Part shown: positions 33,376-43,768 of the stretch, one piece after another
Layout: each line of letters starts with the position of its first letter
Position numbering within the stretch: position 1 is the first letter of the stretch
Origin: Pseudomonas oleovorans subsp. oleovorans
Lineage (GTDB): Bacteria; Pseudomonadota; Gammaproteobacteria; Pseudomonadales; Pseudomonadaceae
Assembly: GCF_002197815.1 (NCBI RefSeq)
Contig: NZ_NIUB01000029.1
Coordinates: 1-64,000 of the forward strand
Direction: 5' to 3'
Length of the DNA: 64,000 nucleotides
Position numbers and translations under genes: made by a program
The notes under the pieces: generated by a model
The model's input: the letters and a program-made list of their open reading frames with translations, nothing else
What the model was told of the DNA's origin: nothing
The model's database searches: none

Positions 33376-35670
33376 TTAGAAGCGGAAGTTGGTGCTCAGG
33401 GTGAAGGTACGCGGGTCGCCCAGCAGCACGCGGCGACCGTTCCAGTTGCTGGAGACGGCGTATTCCTCGTCGGTCAGGTTGTCGACGTTCAGGCGCACGT
33501 CCACATTGGCATTGACCTCATAGCTGGCCATGGCGGCGAAGGTGGTGTAGCTCGGCAGTTTGCCATGCAGGCCGTTGGCGACGATGCGGCTGGCATCGTC
33601 CGGGCGGCCCAGGTAGGACGAACCGACGTGCTGAGCGCCCAGGCCCAGGGTCAGGCCGACCGGCAGGCGGTAGGTCGTCCACAGGTTGCCGGAGACCTTG
33701 GGCGTGAAGGCCAGCTCGTCGCCGTCGGTGCGCAGCGCAGTGCCGTAGTCGCCGGCGTTGGCACGGCGACGCACCTCGTCCAGATAGGCGCTGTGCTTGC
33801 GCTCGCTGTCCATGAAGACGATGCCGCCGTAGACGTTCCAGGCCTCGGTGATCTGGCCCGAGGCGCCCAGTTCCAGGCCCTTGACCACCTGCTCACCATA
33901 GCCCTTGAGGCTGTCGCTGGTCTCGCCGGCGTCGCGGCCGGTGATGGCCACATCCTTCTTCACCGTGTAGAACAGCGCCGCGGTGGTGGACAGGCGCTTG
34001 TCGAAGAAGTCCCACTTGGTGCCGACTTCGTAGTTGTGCGCGCGCACCGGATCGGCGCCCGGGACGAAGCCGGGGAAGGCCTGGCCGTTGACCCGCGAGA
34101 TGTCCGGGTTGGACAGGTAGGAGCCGGGCGGCTGGGTGGACACGCCGTAGGCGGCATACAGGCTGCCGTTCTCCGCCGGCTTGTAGACCAGGCCGAGTTT
34201 GCCGCCAATGCTGAACTCGCGGTCGTCGAAGCCGTCGGCGCCCACAGCGGCGCCGGTCTGGACGTTACGGCTGCGGATATCGACGTCGTACTGCTCCAGG
34301 CGCAGGCCGCCGGTCAGTTGCCACTGCGGGGTGAACTCCAGGGTGTCGTAGACGTACAGCGCCACGGTGTCGACGGTCACGTCGCTGCGCTCGCGCAGGC
34401 GGCTGTTCTTGGAAACCGGCCCGCTACGCTCCCAGTCCGGATCGAAGATATTGACGTTGCCCGGGTTGACCTCGGCGTAGGTGCCGGCCTCGGACTCCTC
34501 GCGGGTCAGCTCCAGGCCGGCTGCCAGGTTGTGCTTGATAGAACCGGTGGCGAACTGCGCCGAGAGGTTGGTCAGGTTGCTCAGGCTGGTGTTGACCCGG
34601 TCGTAGAACTGGGTGTCGGTACGCAGCTGGTCGCCGCCCAGGTACTGGAAAGGCACGGTGTAGCGCGCCTGGCGGTCGACGCGCGCCCAGCGGGTCTGGT
34701 TGCTCAGGGTCATGCCGGTCGAGAGGTCGTGTTCCAGACGCACCAGCAGCGCATCGCTGGTGGTGTCGTCGAAGTCCGACTTGAGGCCGTAGAACTCGTC
34801 ACGGTCGACCCCGGACAGCGCCGGGTTGTAGGGCGTGTCGCCCTTCATGCCCTTGACCGACGCGCCGGAAACGCCCCAGTCCGGGCGGTCGTTCATCTGC
34901 ACGTGCTCGTAGGCGAAGATCGCGCGGGTGTCGGTGCCCAGGCCGAAGGCCAGCGACGGGGCGATACCCCAGCTGTTCTTCTCGGCGTGCTCACGACCCG
35001 CCACGCCGCTGTCTTCCACCAGCAGGTTGAGGCGGAAGGCGGCGCTGTCGTGGATGATCTGATTGGTGTCCAGGGTGGCGCGGCGGCGCGCCTCGGAGTC
35101 GTACTGGTCGAAGCCGAAGCTGGCGCCGCCGGCGACGAAACTTTCCAGAGTCGGCGTCTTGGTCACCAGGTTGACGTAACCACCGGCGCCGCCGCGGCCG
35201 TTGTCGGCGGCCGGGCCCTTGGCCACTTCCACCTGCTCAACGTTGAACACGTCGCGGGTGTAGCTGCCGTTGTCGCGGGCGCCGTCGATGAAGATGCTGC
35301 CGGTGGTGTCGAAACCGCGCAGGCTGAAGTTGTTGGTGCCGCTGGAGAAGCCGTTTTCACCGGCGTTGAAGCTGATGCCGGGGGTGTTCTTCAGTACATC
35401 GGTCAGGGTGCGCGCGTTCTGCTCGCGAAACAGCGCCTCTGGGATGATGTTGATCGTCTGCGGCGTATCCAGCAGCGGCGCGGTCTGCTTCGGCGAGGAC
35501 GCCTTGTCGACTTTATAGCCCTGATCCTGCTGGCCCTTTACGGTGACGCTGTCCAGCTCCACCGTGCTGTCCTGGGCCACGGCGAAGCCGGAAGCCAGGG
35601 CCAGGCCGATGGCCGAGGCGAGCAGGCGACGCTGGGGAAAAGGTGCACGCTTGTTATGCTTATCGCTCAC
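33376..35670 (-). CDS. piuA: TonB-dependent siderophore receptor PiuA
   Basis: A 764-residue outer-membrane receptor. GTG 35670 is chosen because AGGAG lies 8 bases before it; the signal peptide is LLASAIGLALASGFAVAQ. The plug domain includes LDTPQTINIIPEAL, VLKNTPGISFNAGENG, FSLRGFDTTGSIFIDGARD and RGGAGGYVNLVTKTP, and the beta-barrel ends TFTLSTNFRF. The sequence style and the piuC neighbour identify PiuA/Fiu-type receptors, which take up catechol and monocatechol iron complexes and several siderophore-antibiotic conjugates. Residues 100-160 match the conserved plug exactly enough for family assignment; the ligand is inferred. Confidence 0.9.
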   Translation of the reverse strand: MSDKHNKRAPFPQRRLLASAIGLALASGFAVAQDSTVELDSVTVKGQQDQGYKVDKASSPKQTAPLLDTPQTINIIPEALFREQNARTLTDVLKNTPGISFNAGENGFSSGTNNFSLRGFDTTGSIFIDGARDNGSYTRDVFNVEQVEVAKGPAADNGRGGAGGYVNLVTKTPTLESFVAGGASFGFDQYDSEARRRATLDTNQIIHDSAAFRLNLLVEDSGVAGREHAEKNSWGIAPSLAFGLGTDTRAIFAYEHVQMNDRPDWGVSGASVKGMKGDTPYNPALSGVDRDEFYGLKSDFDDTTSDALLVRLEHDLSTGMTLSNQTRWARVDRQARYTVPFQYLGGDQLRTDTQFYDRVNTSLSNLTNLSAQFATGSIKHNLAAGLELTREESEAGTYAEVNPGNVNIFDPDWERSGPVSKNSRLRERSDVTVDTVALYVYDTLEFTPQWQLTGGLRLEQYDVDIRSRNVQTGAAVGADGFDDREFSIGGKLGLVYKPAENGSLYAAYGVSTQPPGSYLSNPDISRVNGQAFPGFVPGADPVRAHNYEVGTKWDFFDKRLSTTAALFYTVKKDVAITGRDAGETSDSLKGYGEQVVKGLELGASGQITEAWNVYGGIVFMDSERKHSAYLDEVRRRANAGDYGTALRTDGDELAFTPKVSGNLWTTYRLPVGLTLGLGAQHVGSSYLGRPDDASRIVANGLHGKLPSYTTFAAMASYEVNANVDVRLNVDNLTDEEYAVSSNWNGRRVLLGDPRTFTLSTNFRF

Positions 35671-35902
35671 GAGAATCACTCCTGATTGGAATCAGCGCGC
35701 AATACTAGATGAGACTCAATCTTAATCAATCCTTGCGAAGGATTTACATGAACTTATTTGTAACAAAGATGTCACCGACACTCCCCTGCAGCAAGCCAAG
35801 CGCTCTAGCCCGGGATGCAGCCGAGCCGGGAAAACCCGCAGAAACCTGACGCCAGAAATGCCAACGCCCACACGAGGTGGGCGTTGGCGAGGCGCGGATG
35901 CC
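35671..35902. other. piuA promoter region and speC terminator
   Basis: AT-rich sequence at 35701-35770 presumably holds the piuA promoter. Segments such as GATGAGACTCAATCTTAATC are Fur-box-like but weak. The remainder is the speC terminator. Confidence 0.45.
35860..35888 (-). terminator. Intrinsic terminator after speC
   Basis: A perfect 12-bp stem GCCAACGCCCAC/GTGGGCGTTGGC with a 5-base loop, 14 bases after the speC stop. The minus-strand tail is ATTTCTGG, so the U-tract is short. Confidence 0.8.
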
Positions 35903-37066
35903 TTACAGGTAGTAGGACTTCAGCGGCGGGAAGCCATTGAACTCCACGGCGCTGTAGCTGGTGGTGTAGGCACCGGTGGACAGCCAGTACAGGCGGTCGC
36001 CGCTGGCCAGGTTGAGCGGCAGGCCGTACTTGTAGTGCTCGTACATGATGTCGGCGCTGTCGCAGGTCGGGCCGGCGATCACCACTTCTTCCATCTCGCC
36101 CTTCTTCTCGGTCCAGATCGGGAATTTGATCGACTCGTCCATGGTTTCGATCAAGCCACTGAACTTGCCGACGTCGGCATACACCCAGCGCTCGACGGCG
36201 GTACGCGACTTGCGCGCCACCAGCACCACTTCCGAGACCAGCACACCGGCGTTGGCGATCAGCGAGCGGCCCGGCTCGAGGATGATTTCCGGCAGATCAT
36301 CGCCGAAATCTTCCTTGAGGAAGCGGGTGATTTCCGCTGCGTAGGTTTCCAGGTCGTTGGTGCGCTGGATGTAGTTGGCCGGGAAGCCGCCACCCATGTT
36401 GATCATCTGCAGGGTGATGCCGTCCTCTTCCTTGAGGCGCTCGAAGATCACCTTGACCTTGGCGATGGCGGCGTCCCACACATCGATGTCGCGCTGCTGC
36501 GAACCGACGTGGAAGGAAATGCCGTACGGCACCAGGCCCAGTTGCTTGGCCAGGATCAGCAGGTCCAGGGCCATGTCCGGCTGGCAACCGAACTTGCGGC
36601 TCAGCGGCCAGTCGGCGCTGGTGGAGCCTTCGGTGAGGATACGCACGTAGATCTTCGAACCCGGCGCGGCCTTGGCGATGTTGCGCAGGTCGGCTTCGGA
36701 GTCGGTGGCGAACAGGCGCACGCCTTTTTCATAGAAGTAGCGAATGTCGCGCGCCTTCTTGATGGTGTTGCCGTAGCTGATGCGCTCGGGGCCGACGCCG
36801 GTGGCCATGACCTTGTCCAGCTCGTAGATCGAGGCGATGTCGAAGCTCGAGCCCTTGTCACGCAGCAACTCGATGATCTCGACGGCCGGGTTGGCCTTGA
36901 CCGCGTAGTAGATCTTGGCGAAGGGGAAGCAGGTGCCCAGCTGATCGTAGGCATCAGCGATGATCTGTCGGTCGATCACCACGAACGGGGTTTCGTGCTG
37001 ATCGGCGAATGCCTTCATGCGCTGGAAAGTGGCGGGTGCGTAATAGTCTTCGACCTTGATCGACAT
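35903..37066 (-). CDS. speC: Ornithine decarboxylase SpeC (fold-III, alanine-racemase type)
   Basis: A 387-residue PLP enzyme that makes putrescine from ornithine. The PLP Lys is in IYYAVKANPAVEII. SFHVGSQQRD, MINMGGGFPANY and EPGRSLIANAGV build the barrel active site, and the second-subunit motif GPTCDSADIMYEHY contains the catalytic Cys-Asp. Length and sequence match the short fold-III ODC of pseudomonads rather than the fold-I E. coli type. ATG 37066 begins the conserved MSIKVEDYYAP. Confidence 0.95.
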   Translation of the reverse strand: MSIKVEDYYAPATFQRMKAFADQHETPFVVIDRQIIADAYDQLGTCFPFAKIYYAVKANPAVEIIELLRDKGSSFDIASIYELDKVMATGVGPERISYGNTIKKARDIRYFYEKGVRLFATDSEADLRNIAKAAPGSKIYVRILTEGSTSADWPLSRKFGCQPDMALDLLILAKQLGLVPYGISFHVGSQQRDIDVWDAAIAKVKVIFERLKEEDGITLQMINMGGGFPANYIQRTNDLETYAAEITRFLKEDFGDDLPEIILEPGRSLIANAGVLVSEVVLVARKSRTAVERWVYADVGKFSGLIETMDESIKFPIWTEKKGEMEEVVIAGPTCDSADIMYEHYKYGLPLNLASGDRLYWLSTGAYTTSYSAVEFNGFPPLKSYYL

Positions 37067-37502
37067 GCTGGGGACTCCAATGGCAAAACCGGGAACACAT
37101 TGATTCGGGCAGCAGAACCGCTTACAGGTTCCGCTACGTGTCGGGGCTGGCCGCGCTAAACGCTGGCCTGAACGTCTGACAGTTTCCCCACTTTGGTTCG
37201 CCTACTTCCCAAGGCATGTCGCCGAGCATCACCGGTACCGACCATTAGCCGGCCGGCAACCTCTCGTCGTCAGTACTTGAGCCGGATGGATCGTTTCCAG
37301 CATGGACGTTCGGGCGCGGACTTTAAGACCATGCGCCCCTCAGATCAACCGGAAATTCCTGCTAATTTCATCTCGTTCCGGATATCACACAAAACGTTCT
37401 GAAATGCTGAACAGGCGGGGCTTTCAGCCAGTTTGGCGCAGCCGTGTTTCAGGGCCATTGCAGCACCTCACGGCGAGCGGCTTGCACCGCTCGCCCACCG
37501 GC
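37067..37502. other. 436-base gap upstream of speC
   Basis: It holds the speC leader and promoter and an inverted repeat GGCGAGCGG-cttgca-CCGCTCGCC (37472-37495) just after the stop of the next minus-strand gene. That hairpin has no U-tract, but its position suggests it ends the PepSY-gene transcript. No tRNA or plausible ORF was found. Confidence 0.55.
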
Positions 37503-40031
37503 TCAATACACGTCGCGCCGATAGCGCCCTTCCTCGATCAAATCGTCCACCACCTCGTCACCGAGCAGCTTGCGCAATGCCGCATCGACGCCACCGGCCA
37601 TGCCCTGCAGGCTACCGCAGACATAGATCGCCGCACCCTCGGCCAGCCAGGCACACAGGCGCTCGTGCTGCTCACGCAGCAGATCCTGCACATAGCGCTT
37701 CTGCGCCTGGTCGCGGGAGAAGGCCAGATCCAGGTGCTGCAGCTCGCCCGCTCTCAGCGCCGCTTGCAACTCATCACCACAAAAGAAATCCTGCGCGCGG
37801 TTGCGCTCACCGAACAGCAGCCAGTTGCGCCCCTGCCCGGCCAGTGCCCGCGCGCGCAGCAACGAACGCAGTCCGGCCAGGCCGGTGCCATTGCCGATCA
37901 GAATCAGCGGCCGCTCGTCGTCCGGCAGATGGAAACCACTGTTGCGCCGCACCCGCGCCAGCACCTGCCCGCCTGTAGGCAGATGTTCGGTCAGCCAGCC
38001 GGAGCCCAGGCCGAGGCTGCCGTCGGCCTGCACGGCCTGGCGCACGATCAACTGCAGCACGCCATCGGCCGCCACCGAGGCGATGGAGTATTCCCGCGAC
38101 CCCAGCGGCGCCAGGGCATCGACCAGCGCCTGGGCATGCAGGCCGACCAGATGCGCGAGGCTTTCCGGCAACTGACGCTCGGCCAGGGCTTCGCTCAGGC
38201 TCATCGCCTGGCCATCAAGGGTCACCGGCTCGAGGCCGTCGCAGCCGCAGTGCTGCAGCCAGGCCTGCACCCTCGCCGGGTCATGACGCGGGCGAATCTG
38301 CAGGATGTCGCCCGCCTGCCAGGCGCTCTGCGCAAGCGGCATCAGGCCGATGAAGAACACCGGCGCGCCCTGGCTGCCAGGATTGAGCAGACGCCGTTCG
38401 ATCAGTGTCCAGCTCTGCCAGGGCACCTCTTCAAAGCGTACTGGCGCGGCGCCGGTCAACTCGCTCAGTTGCTGCTGCCAGCGCTGCAGCGCGACCTGGT
38501 CAGCGCCATCGACTTCGATGCTGTCGAACAGACGCTGCGCCCCCTGCAAGCCCAGCCAGTCGTTGATCCGCCGGGCGAAGCCGCAAAAGTGCTGGTACTG
38601 CCGATCCCCCAGCGCCAGCACGGCATAGCTCAGCTGTTCGAGCGGCAGCGAGCCGCCCAGCACCTTGCGCTCAAAACCCTGCGCAGCATCCGGCGCCTCG
38701 CCATCGCCAAAGGTGCTGACCACGAACAGCGCCTTCTGCGTCTGCCGCAGCCTGTCAGCGTCGAGGCGCGACAGCGGCTCGACCCGCACCGGGATGCCGG
38801 CGGCCTGCAACTGCCCGGCGCTCTGCCAGGCCAGTTGCTCGGCGAAGCCGCTCTGGCTGGCGAAACCGACCAGCCAACCGTCACCGGCATCGTCGCCCTT
38901 TAACGCAGAGCGTGCCGCCAGCGCCACGCGCTTCTTGCGCCGGCGATCCAGATACAGCAGCCAGCCGGTAATGAAGAACAGCGGCATGGCCGCCGTCGCC
39001 AGCATCATCAGGATGCGCCCGGGCATACCGAAGTACTCGCCCACATGCAGGGCGTAGACGCTGGTCAGCAATTGCGCCTTGAAGCTCTTGTCGGCGTAGC
39101 GCTCATGGCGGCTGACTTCGCCGCTTTTCGGATCGACCTGAAACTGGTTGAAGGCACGCACATGCTCGGCGCCATCGAGCATGTAGAAGACCGTCGCCGG
39201 CTGCCCGGCCACCAGCGGCAGGCGCAGATTCCAGGCGACCATCTTGGGCCCGGCGGTCTGCTGGATGCTCTGCCATACAGCATCGTAGTCGACCTCGGGC
39301 GCGGGGCCGCTGGGCGCCTGACGTACGCGACGATCACGCTCACTGCGCTGCTCGAGCGGCGTGTCGGAGAGCAGATGCGTCAGTCCTTCGCGATACCAGT
39401 CATAGGACCAATACAAACCGGTGAGCCCGGCACACAGATAGAACAGTAGCGCCCAGGTGCCGGCTATGGCATGCAGATCCCAGTTGAAGCTACGGCCCTT
39501 CTTCTTCCAGTCCAGGGTCAGCCAGGTGCGCCAGCTCAGCGCCTTGCGCGGCCAACGCAGATAGAGGCCGGAGAGACAGAAGAACAGCAGCGCCAGAGTG
39601 CTGGCAGCGGTGATCTGCTTGCCCACTTCGCCCATGGACAGGAAGCGGTGCAACATCAGCATCAGGTGAAAGAAGTCCTGGCCAACGGGCTCGGCCAGTA
39701 CTTCACCAGTGTAGGGGTCGAAGACGATGCGCGGCCCGCGTCGCTCGCCCGGCGGGGGTACAAGAAAAGCGGTGCCAGGACCGTCGTGGCGACCATCGAT
39801 CCACAGTGCGGTGACGCGATCGGCGGTAGCGGCCTCGATCTTCGCAGTCAGTTCGCCTGGCGTGAGATGCCCCTGCGCACTGGGCTGAATCTGCCAGCGC
39901 TCGGCGTTGAGCGCCCGGGTGATCTCGCCCTCGAAGCTGTAAAGGGCACCGGTGATGCCCATGACGGCCAGCACCAAGCCGGCACTGATGCCAAAGAACC
40001 AGTGCAACTGAAAGATGATTTTCTTGAACAC
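37503..40031 (-). CDS. PepSY-membrane / flavodoxin-sulfite-reductase-like fusion (ferric reductase)
   Basis: An 842-residue fusion starting at GTG 40031 (VFKKIIFQLHWFFGISAGLVLAVMG); the longer open frame is not family-like. The N-terminal PepSY region (about 1-400) has four membrane helices with conserved His (FQLHWFFG, LHRFLSMG, LHAIAGTW, LHVGEYF), probably haem or flavin ligands. A flavodoxin domain (about 430-570: FVVSTFGDGEAPDAAQ, VLALGDRQYQHFCG) and an FNR/CysJ-type reductase (about 600-842: REYSIASV, LIGNGTGLAGLRSLLRA, FGERNRAQDF, IYVCGSLQGMA) follow. It probably passes NADPH electrons across the inner membrane to reduce ferric siderophores. A Fur-like site lies upstream. Confidence 0.88.
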   Translation of the reverse strand: MFKKIIFQLHWFFGISAGLVLAVMGITGALYSFEGEITRALNAERWQIQPSAQGHLTPGELTAKIEAATADRVTALWIDGRHDGPGTAFLVPPPGERRGPRIVFDPYTGEVLAEPVGQDFFHLMLMLHRFLSMGEVGKQITAASTLALLFFCLSGLYLRWPRKALSWRTWLTLDWKKKGRSFNWDLHAIAGTWALLFYLCAGLTGLYWSYDWYREGLTHLLSDTPLEQRSERDRRVRQAPSGPAPEVDYDAVWQSIQQTAGPKMVAWNLRLPLVAGQPATVFYMLDGAEHVRAFNQFQVDPKSGEVSRHERYADKSFKAQLLTSVYALHVGEYFGMPGRILMMLATAAMPLFFITGWLLYLDRRRKKRVALAARSALKGDDAGDGWLVGFASQSGFAEQLAWQSAGQLQAAGIPVRVEPLSRLDADRLRQTQKALFVVSTFGDGEAPDAAQGFERKVLGGSLPLEQLSYAVLALGDRQYQHFCGFARRINDWLGLQGAQRLFDSIEVDGADQVALQRWQQQLSELTGAAPVRFEEVPWQSWTLIERRLLNPGSQGAPVFFIGLMPLAQSAWQAGDILQIRPRHDPARVQAWLQHCGCDGLEPVTLDGQAMSLSEALAERQLPESLAHLVGLHAQALVDALAPLGSREYSIASVAADGVLQLIVRQAVQADGSLGLGSGWLTEHLPTGGQVLARVRRNSGFHLPDDERPLILIGNGTGLAGLRSLLRARALAGQGRNWLLFGERNRAQDFFCGDELQAALRAGELQHLDLAFSRDQAQKRYVQDLLREQHERLCAWLAEGAAIYVCGSLQGMAGGVDAALRKLLGDEVVDDLIEEGRYRRDVY

Positions 40032-40081
40032 GACGGAGCCACCCTTGCCCTGACCCACTGCGACGGGCGGCCACTCTATAT

Positions 40082-40100
40082 GGGAATAATTTTCATAACC
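40082..40100 (-). promoter_or_regulatory. Candidate Fur box upstream of the PepSY reductase gene
   Basis: GGGAATAATTTTCATAACC matches the 19-bp Fur consensus at about 12 positions and sits 51 bases before the GTG start, in an AT-rich stretch expected of a promoter. Confidence 0.5.
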
Positions 40101-40230
40101 ATTCATTTACGCATTATTTACGCGTCTACGGCACGGTCCGGCAGCATCACCTACCGGCCCATCTGAAAACCGATAGCCGCTCTCCGCCAGAGCTCGCAGT
40201 TATCGGTATAATCCCGCGTTTTACGGGTGC

Positions 40231-40374
40231 CAGGTTCTGTACAAAGGTCGTCGAGCGAAGGTCAGGCAAGGCAAAAACAGGCGAAGAAGCGGAGTTTACG
40301 TGCTGTAAATGAGCATTCTGAGGCTGTTTTTAACGCAGCCTCACCGAGCGCAGGCACCTTTCGTACAGAACCTG
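40231..40374. mobile_element. MITE-like element C with CAGGTTCTGTAC ends, just upstream of prfC
   Basis: CAGGTTCTGTACAAAGGT (40231-40248) is inverted, with one extra base, at the right end (ACCTTTCGTACAGAACCTG, 40356-40374). The core (GGCAAAAACAGGCGAA, TTTACGTGCTGTAAATGAGC, GGCTGTTTTTAACGCAGCC) is shared with the elements at 2183 and 42046, which have different ends. No target duplication is visible. It ends 35 bases before the prfC start. Confidence 0.7.
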
Positions 40375-40409
40375 AGGCGCCTTCAACGATTCCATCCAGG
40401 CACATATTC

Positions 40410-41993
<1,584 letters not shown>

Positions 41994-42005
41994 AGGCTCA
42001 AACGT

Positions 42006-42236
42006 GTAGGAGCCCGCTTGCGGGCGATCAGCTTCTGAACCACGCTTAACAGGCCGTTGAAAACGTAGGCGAGGCAGCCAATGCAAGGCAAAAACAGCCG
42101 AAAAAGCGCAGTTTACGTGTTGTAAATGAGCATTTTGACTGGGCTCGCACGCGAGGCTGTTTTTAACGCAGCAATGGCAACGCAGGTAGTTTTTCAACAG
42201 CCTGTTAACCCTGATCGCCGGCAAGCCGGCTCCTAC
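42006..42236. repeat. REP doublet interrupted by MITE copy B
   Basis: GTAGGAGCCCGCTTGCGGGCGATCAG (42006-42031) and the facing unit CTGATCGCCGGCAAGCCGGCTCCTAC (42211-42236) form one doublet. Between them sits the MITE at 42046-42208. Confidence 0.85.
42046..42208. mobile_element. MITE copy B with TTAA at both ends
   Basis: TTAACAGGCCGTTGAAAAC at the left and GTTTTTCAACAGCCTGTTAA at the right are inverted, bounded by TTAA (YTAR-compatible). The 163-bp element is a shorter relative of copy A: it lacks about 90 bases of the left interior but keeps the core and the right end almost unchanged. No ORF. Confidence 0.8.
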
Positions 42237-42258
42237 ATTTGATAGCGAGAGACTTGGA

Positions 42259-42726
42259 ATGGATTCCAGCCGTTTTACCCATCATGGCCATGCCCTGCGC
42301 TCCGGGCGCGTTTCCGAAGCGAATCGTGCCTACCTGCTAACTACCGTAACCCATCAACGACATACGATCTTCCAGGACTGGCGCCTTGCCAGGCTGCTGA
42401 TTGCAGAAATGCGTCGCCTGCATGATCAGCAGCTCGTCCACTCCCTCGCCTGGGTAGTAATGCCCGATCACCTGCACTGGCTCGTCCAACTGCAGGCGAT
42501 GCCACTGTCAAAACTGGTGTTGCGGCTCAAATCCCGCAGCGCTATCGCCATCAACAAAGCTCGTGCAACCAGTGGTCACGTCTGGCAGAAGGGTTTTCAC
42601 GATCATGCCCTGCGCAAGGAAGAAGATCTGGCCGCCACGGCGCGATACGTTGTCGCCAATCCGCTGCGTGCCGGATTGGTACAACGCGTCGGAGACTATC
42701 CGCACTGGGATGCGATCTGGCTGTAA
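42259..42726 (+). CDS. REP-associated tyrosine transposase (RAYT, Y1 HUH type)
   Basis: A 155-residue Y1 transposase-like protein. The HUH motif is in VVMPDHLHWLVQL, and the catalytic Tyr is in ATARYVVANPLRAGLVQRVGDYP. LTTVTHQRHTIFQDW and LKSRSAIAINKARATSGHVWQKGFHDHALRKEEDL are RAYT landmarks; the length is typical. REP doublets flank it on both sides (42006-42236 and 42737-42800), the arrangement called a REPtron. RAYTs nick REP single strands in vitro and are thought to spread REPs. The gene appears intact. Confidence 0.93.
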   Translation: MDSSRFTHHGHALRSGRVSEANRAYLLTTVTHQRHTIFQDWRLARLLIAEMRRLHDQQLVHSLAWVVMPDHLHWLVQLQAMPLSKLVLRLKSRSAIAINKARATSGHVWQKGFHDHALRKEEDLAATARYVVANPLRAGLVQRVGDYPHWDAIWL

Positions 42727-42736
42727 TGCACACCCT

Positions 42737-42800
42737 GTAGGAGCCGGCTTGCCGGCGATGCTTTTTCGTCAGCCATGATCGCCGGCAAGCCGGCTCCTAC
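42737..42800. repeat. REP doublet 3' of the RAYT gene
   Basis: GTAGGAGCCGGCTTGCCGG and CCGGCAAGCCGGCTCCTAC face each other, separated by a CGATGCTTTTTCGTCAGCCATGATCG-type linker. The right half gives the minus-strand gene at 42797 its TAG stop. Confidence 0.9.
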
Positions 42801-43768
42801 GAAGAGGAATCGCTGACCAGCAAACTATCGTGCTCGCAGGTACAGAGCAGTCGCGTCGCAGTTGGCTCAGCCAACAGCCACTCGGCAATTGCCGGTTCCA
42901 GCTCGGTACGTATACGGCGCGCCAGGGCCCTGGCTCCGAAGCGAATGTCATGCTCGCGACACAGCCAGGCGCGGGCGCTCTGATCCACCTGTAGCGCACG
43001 GCCCTGAAGGCCCAGGCGCTGATTGAGCTTGTCCAGTTCAATGTTCAGCAAGGCATCGAGCCACTGCTCATCGACACGTTCGAACACCAGAATGCGGTCG
43101 AGGCGATTGAGCCATTCCGGCTCGAAGCGCTCGTGCAGCACCTGTTCCAGCAATGCACCCTCGCCCTTCGGTGCCAGCCCCAACCAACGCCGCCAACCAC
43201 GGGTGAAACGCTCGCGGTAGCGCTGCGCCTGCTGCGCACCGACATTGCTGGTCATGAAGATCAGGCTGTTACGAAAGTCCAGGGTGCGGCTGCCCGCAGT
43301 CAACGTCAGGCGGCCATGTTCGAGAATCCCGAGCAGGCTGCGTAGCACCTCGGGGCTGGCCTTCTCCAGTTCATCGAACAGCACGATACCGGGCCGGCCG
43401 AAACTGCCGGCGATGGCTTCGGCATCGAACAGCGTGGTGCCTTCCTTGCTGCCAACGTAACCAGGCGGCGCGCCGGTCAGCGCGGCGGCGTAATGCTCCT
43501 GGGCCAGGGTGTGCATGTCGATGCGGCACAGGGCATCGGCGCGACCATGAATGGCCTGGGCCAGCAGGCGCACGATCTCGGTCTTACCAACACCGGTGGG
43601 GCCCATGAACAGATTGACCGCCAACGGCCGCTCGCGCTCGCCGATATCGGCCTTGACCACCTTGAGCATGGCCTCGACCTGCGCCAGCACCGCATCCTGG
43701 CCGACGATGGAGCGCTGGGAAACCAGTCGCCTGATTCGCCGCAACACGCGCTGCCGGGCGCCGATCAT
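42797..43768 (-). CDS. Stand-alone Clp/Hsp100 D2-like AAA+ ATPase
   Basis: A 323-residue AAA+ protein equal to only the second ATPase module of ClpB/ClpA. Walker A is GPTGVGKTE, the pore loop GAPPGYVGSKEGTTLFDAE keeps the substrate-gripping Tyr, Walker B is IVLFDELEKA, sensor-1 is FMTSNVGAQQ, and the C-terminal sensor-2 is FGARALARRIRTELEPAIAEWLL. It has no N-domain, D1 or ClpP-docking IGF-type loop. ATG 43768 has GGCGG at good spacing; upstream starts would lie deeper in the opposing remnant. The stop TAG (42797-42799) is part of a REP. Partner and role are unknown. Confidence 0.85.
   Translation of the reverse strand: MIGARQRVLRRIRRLVSQRSIVGQDAVLAQVEAMLKVVKADIGERERPLAVNLFMGPTGVGKTEIVRLLAQAIHGRADALCRIDMHTLAQEHYAAALTGAPPGYVGSKEGTTLFDAEAIAGSFGRPGIVLFDELEKASPEVLRSLLGILEHGRLTLTAGSRTLDFRNSLIFMTSNVGAQQAQRYRERFTRGWRRWLGLAPKGEGALLEQVLHERFEPEWLNRLDRILVFERVDEQWLDALLNIELDKLNQRLGLQGRALQVDQSARAWLCREHDIRFGARALARRIRTELEPAIAEWLLAEPTATRLLCTCEHDSLLVSDSSS

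Noticed and set aside
33565..35685. Plus-strand open frame of 706 codons
   Set aside because: Antisense to piuA; its Val/Gln/Ala-rich low-complexity text is the mirror of the receptor codons.
37067..37502. tRNA or small RNA in the gap upstream of speC
   Set aside because: No cloverleaf or T-loop consensus was found; only one GC hairpin is present.
40227..40409. N-terminal extension of prfC
   Set aside because: It reads through MITE element C; RF3 proteins begin at the ATG at 40410.
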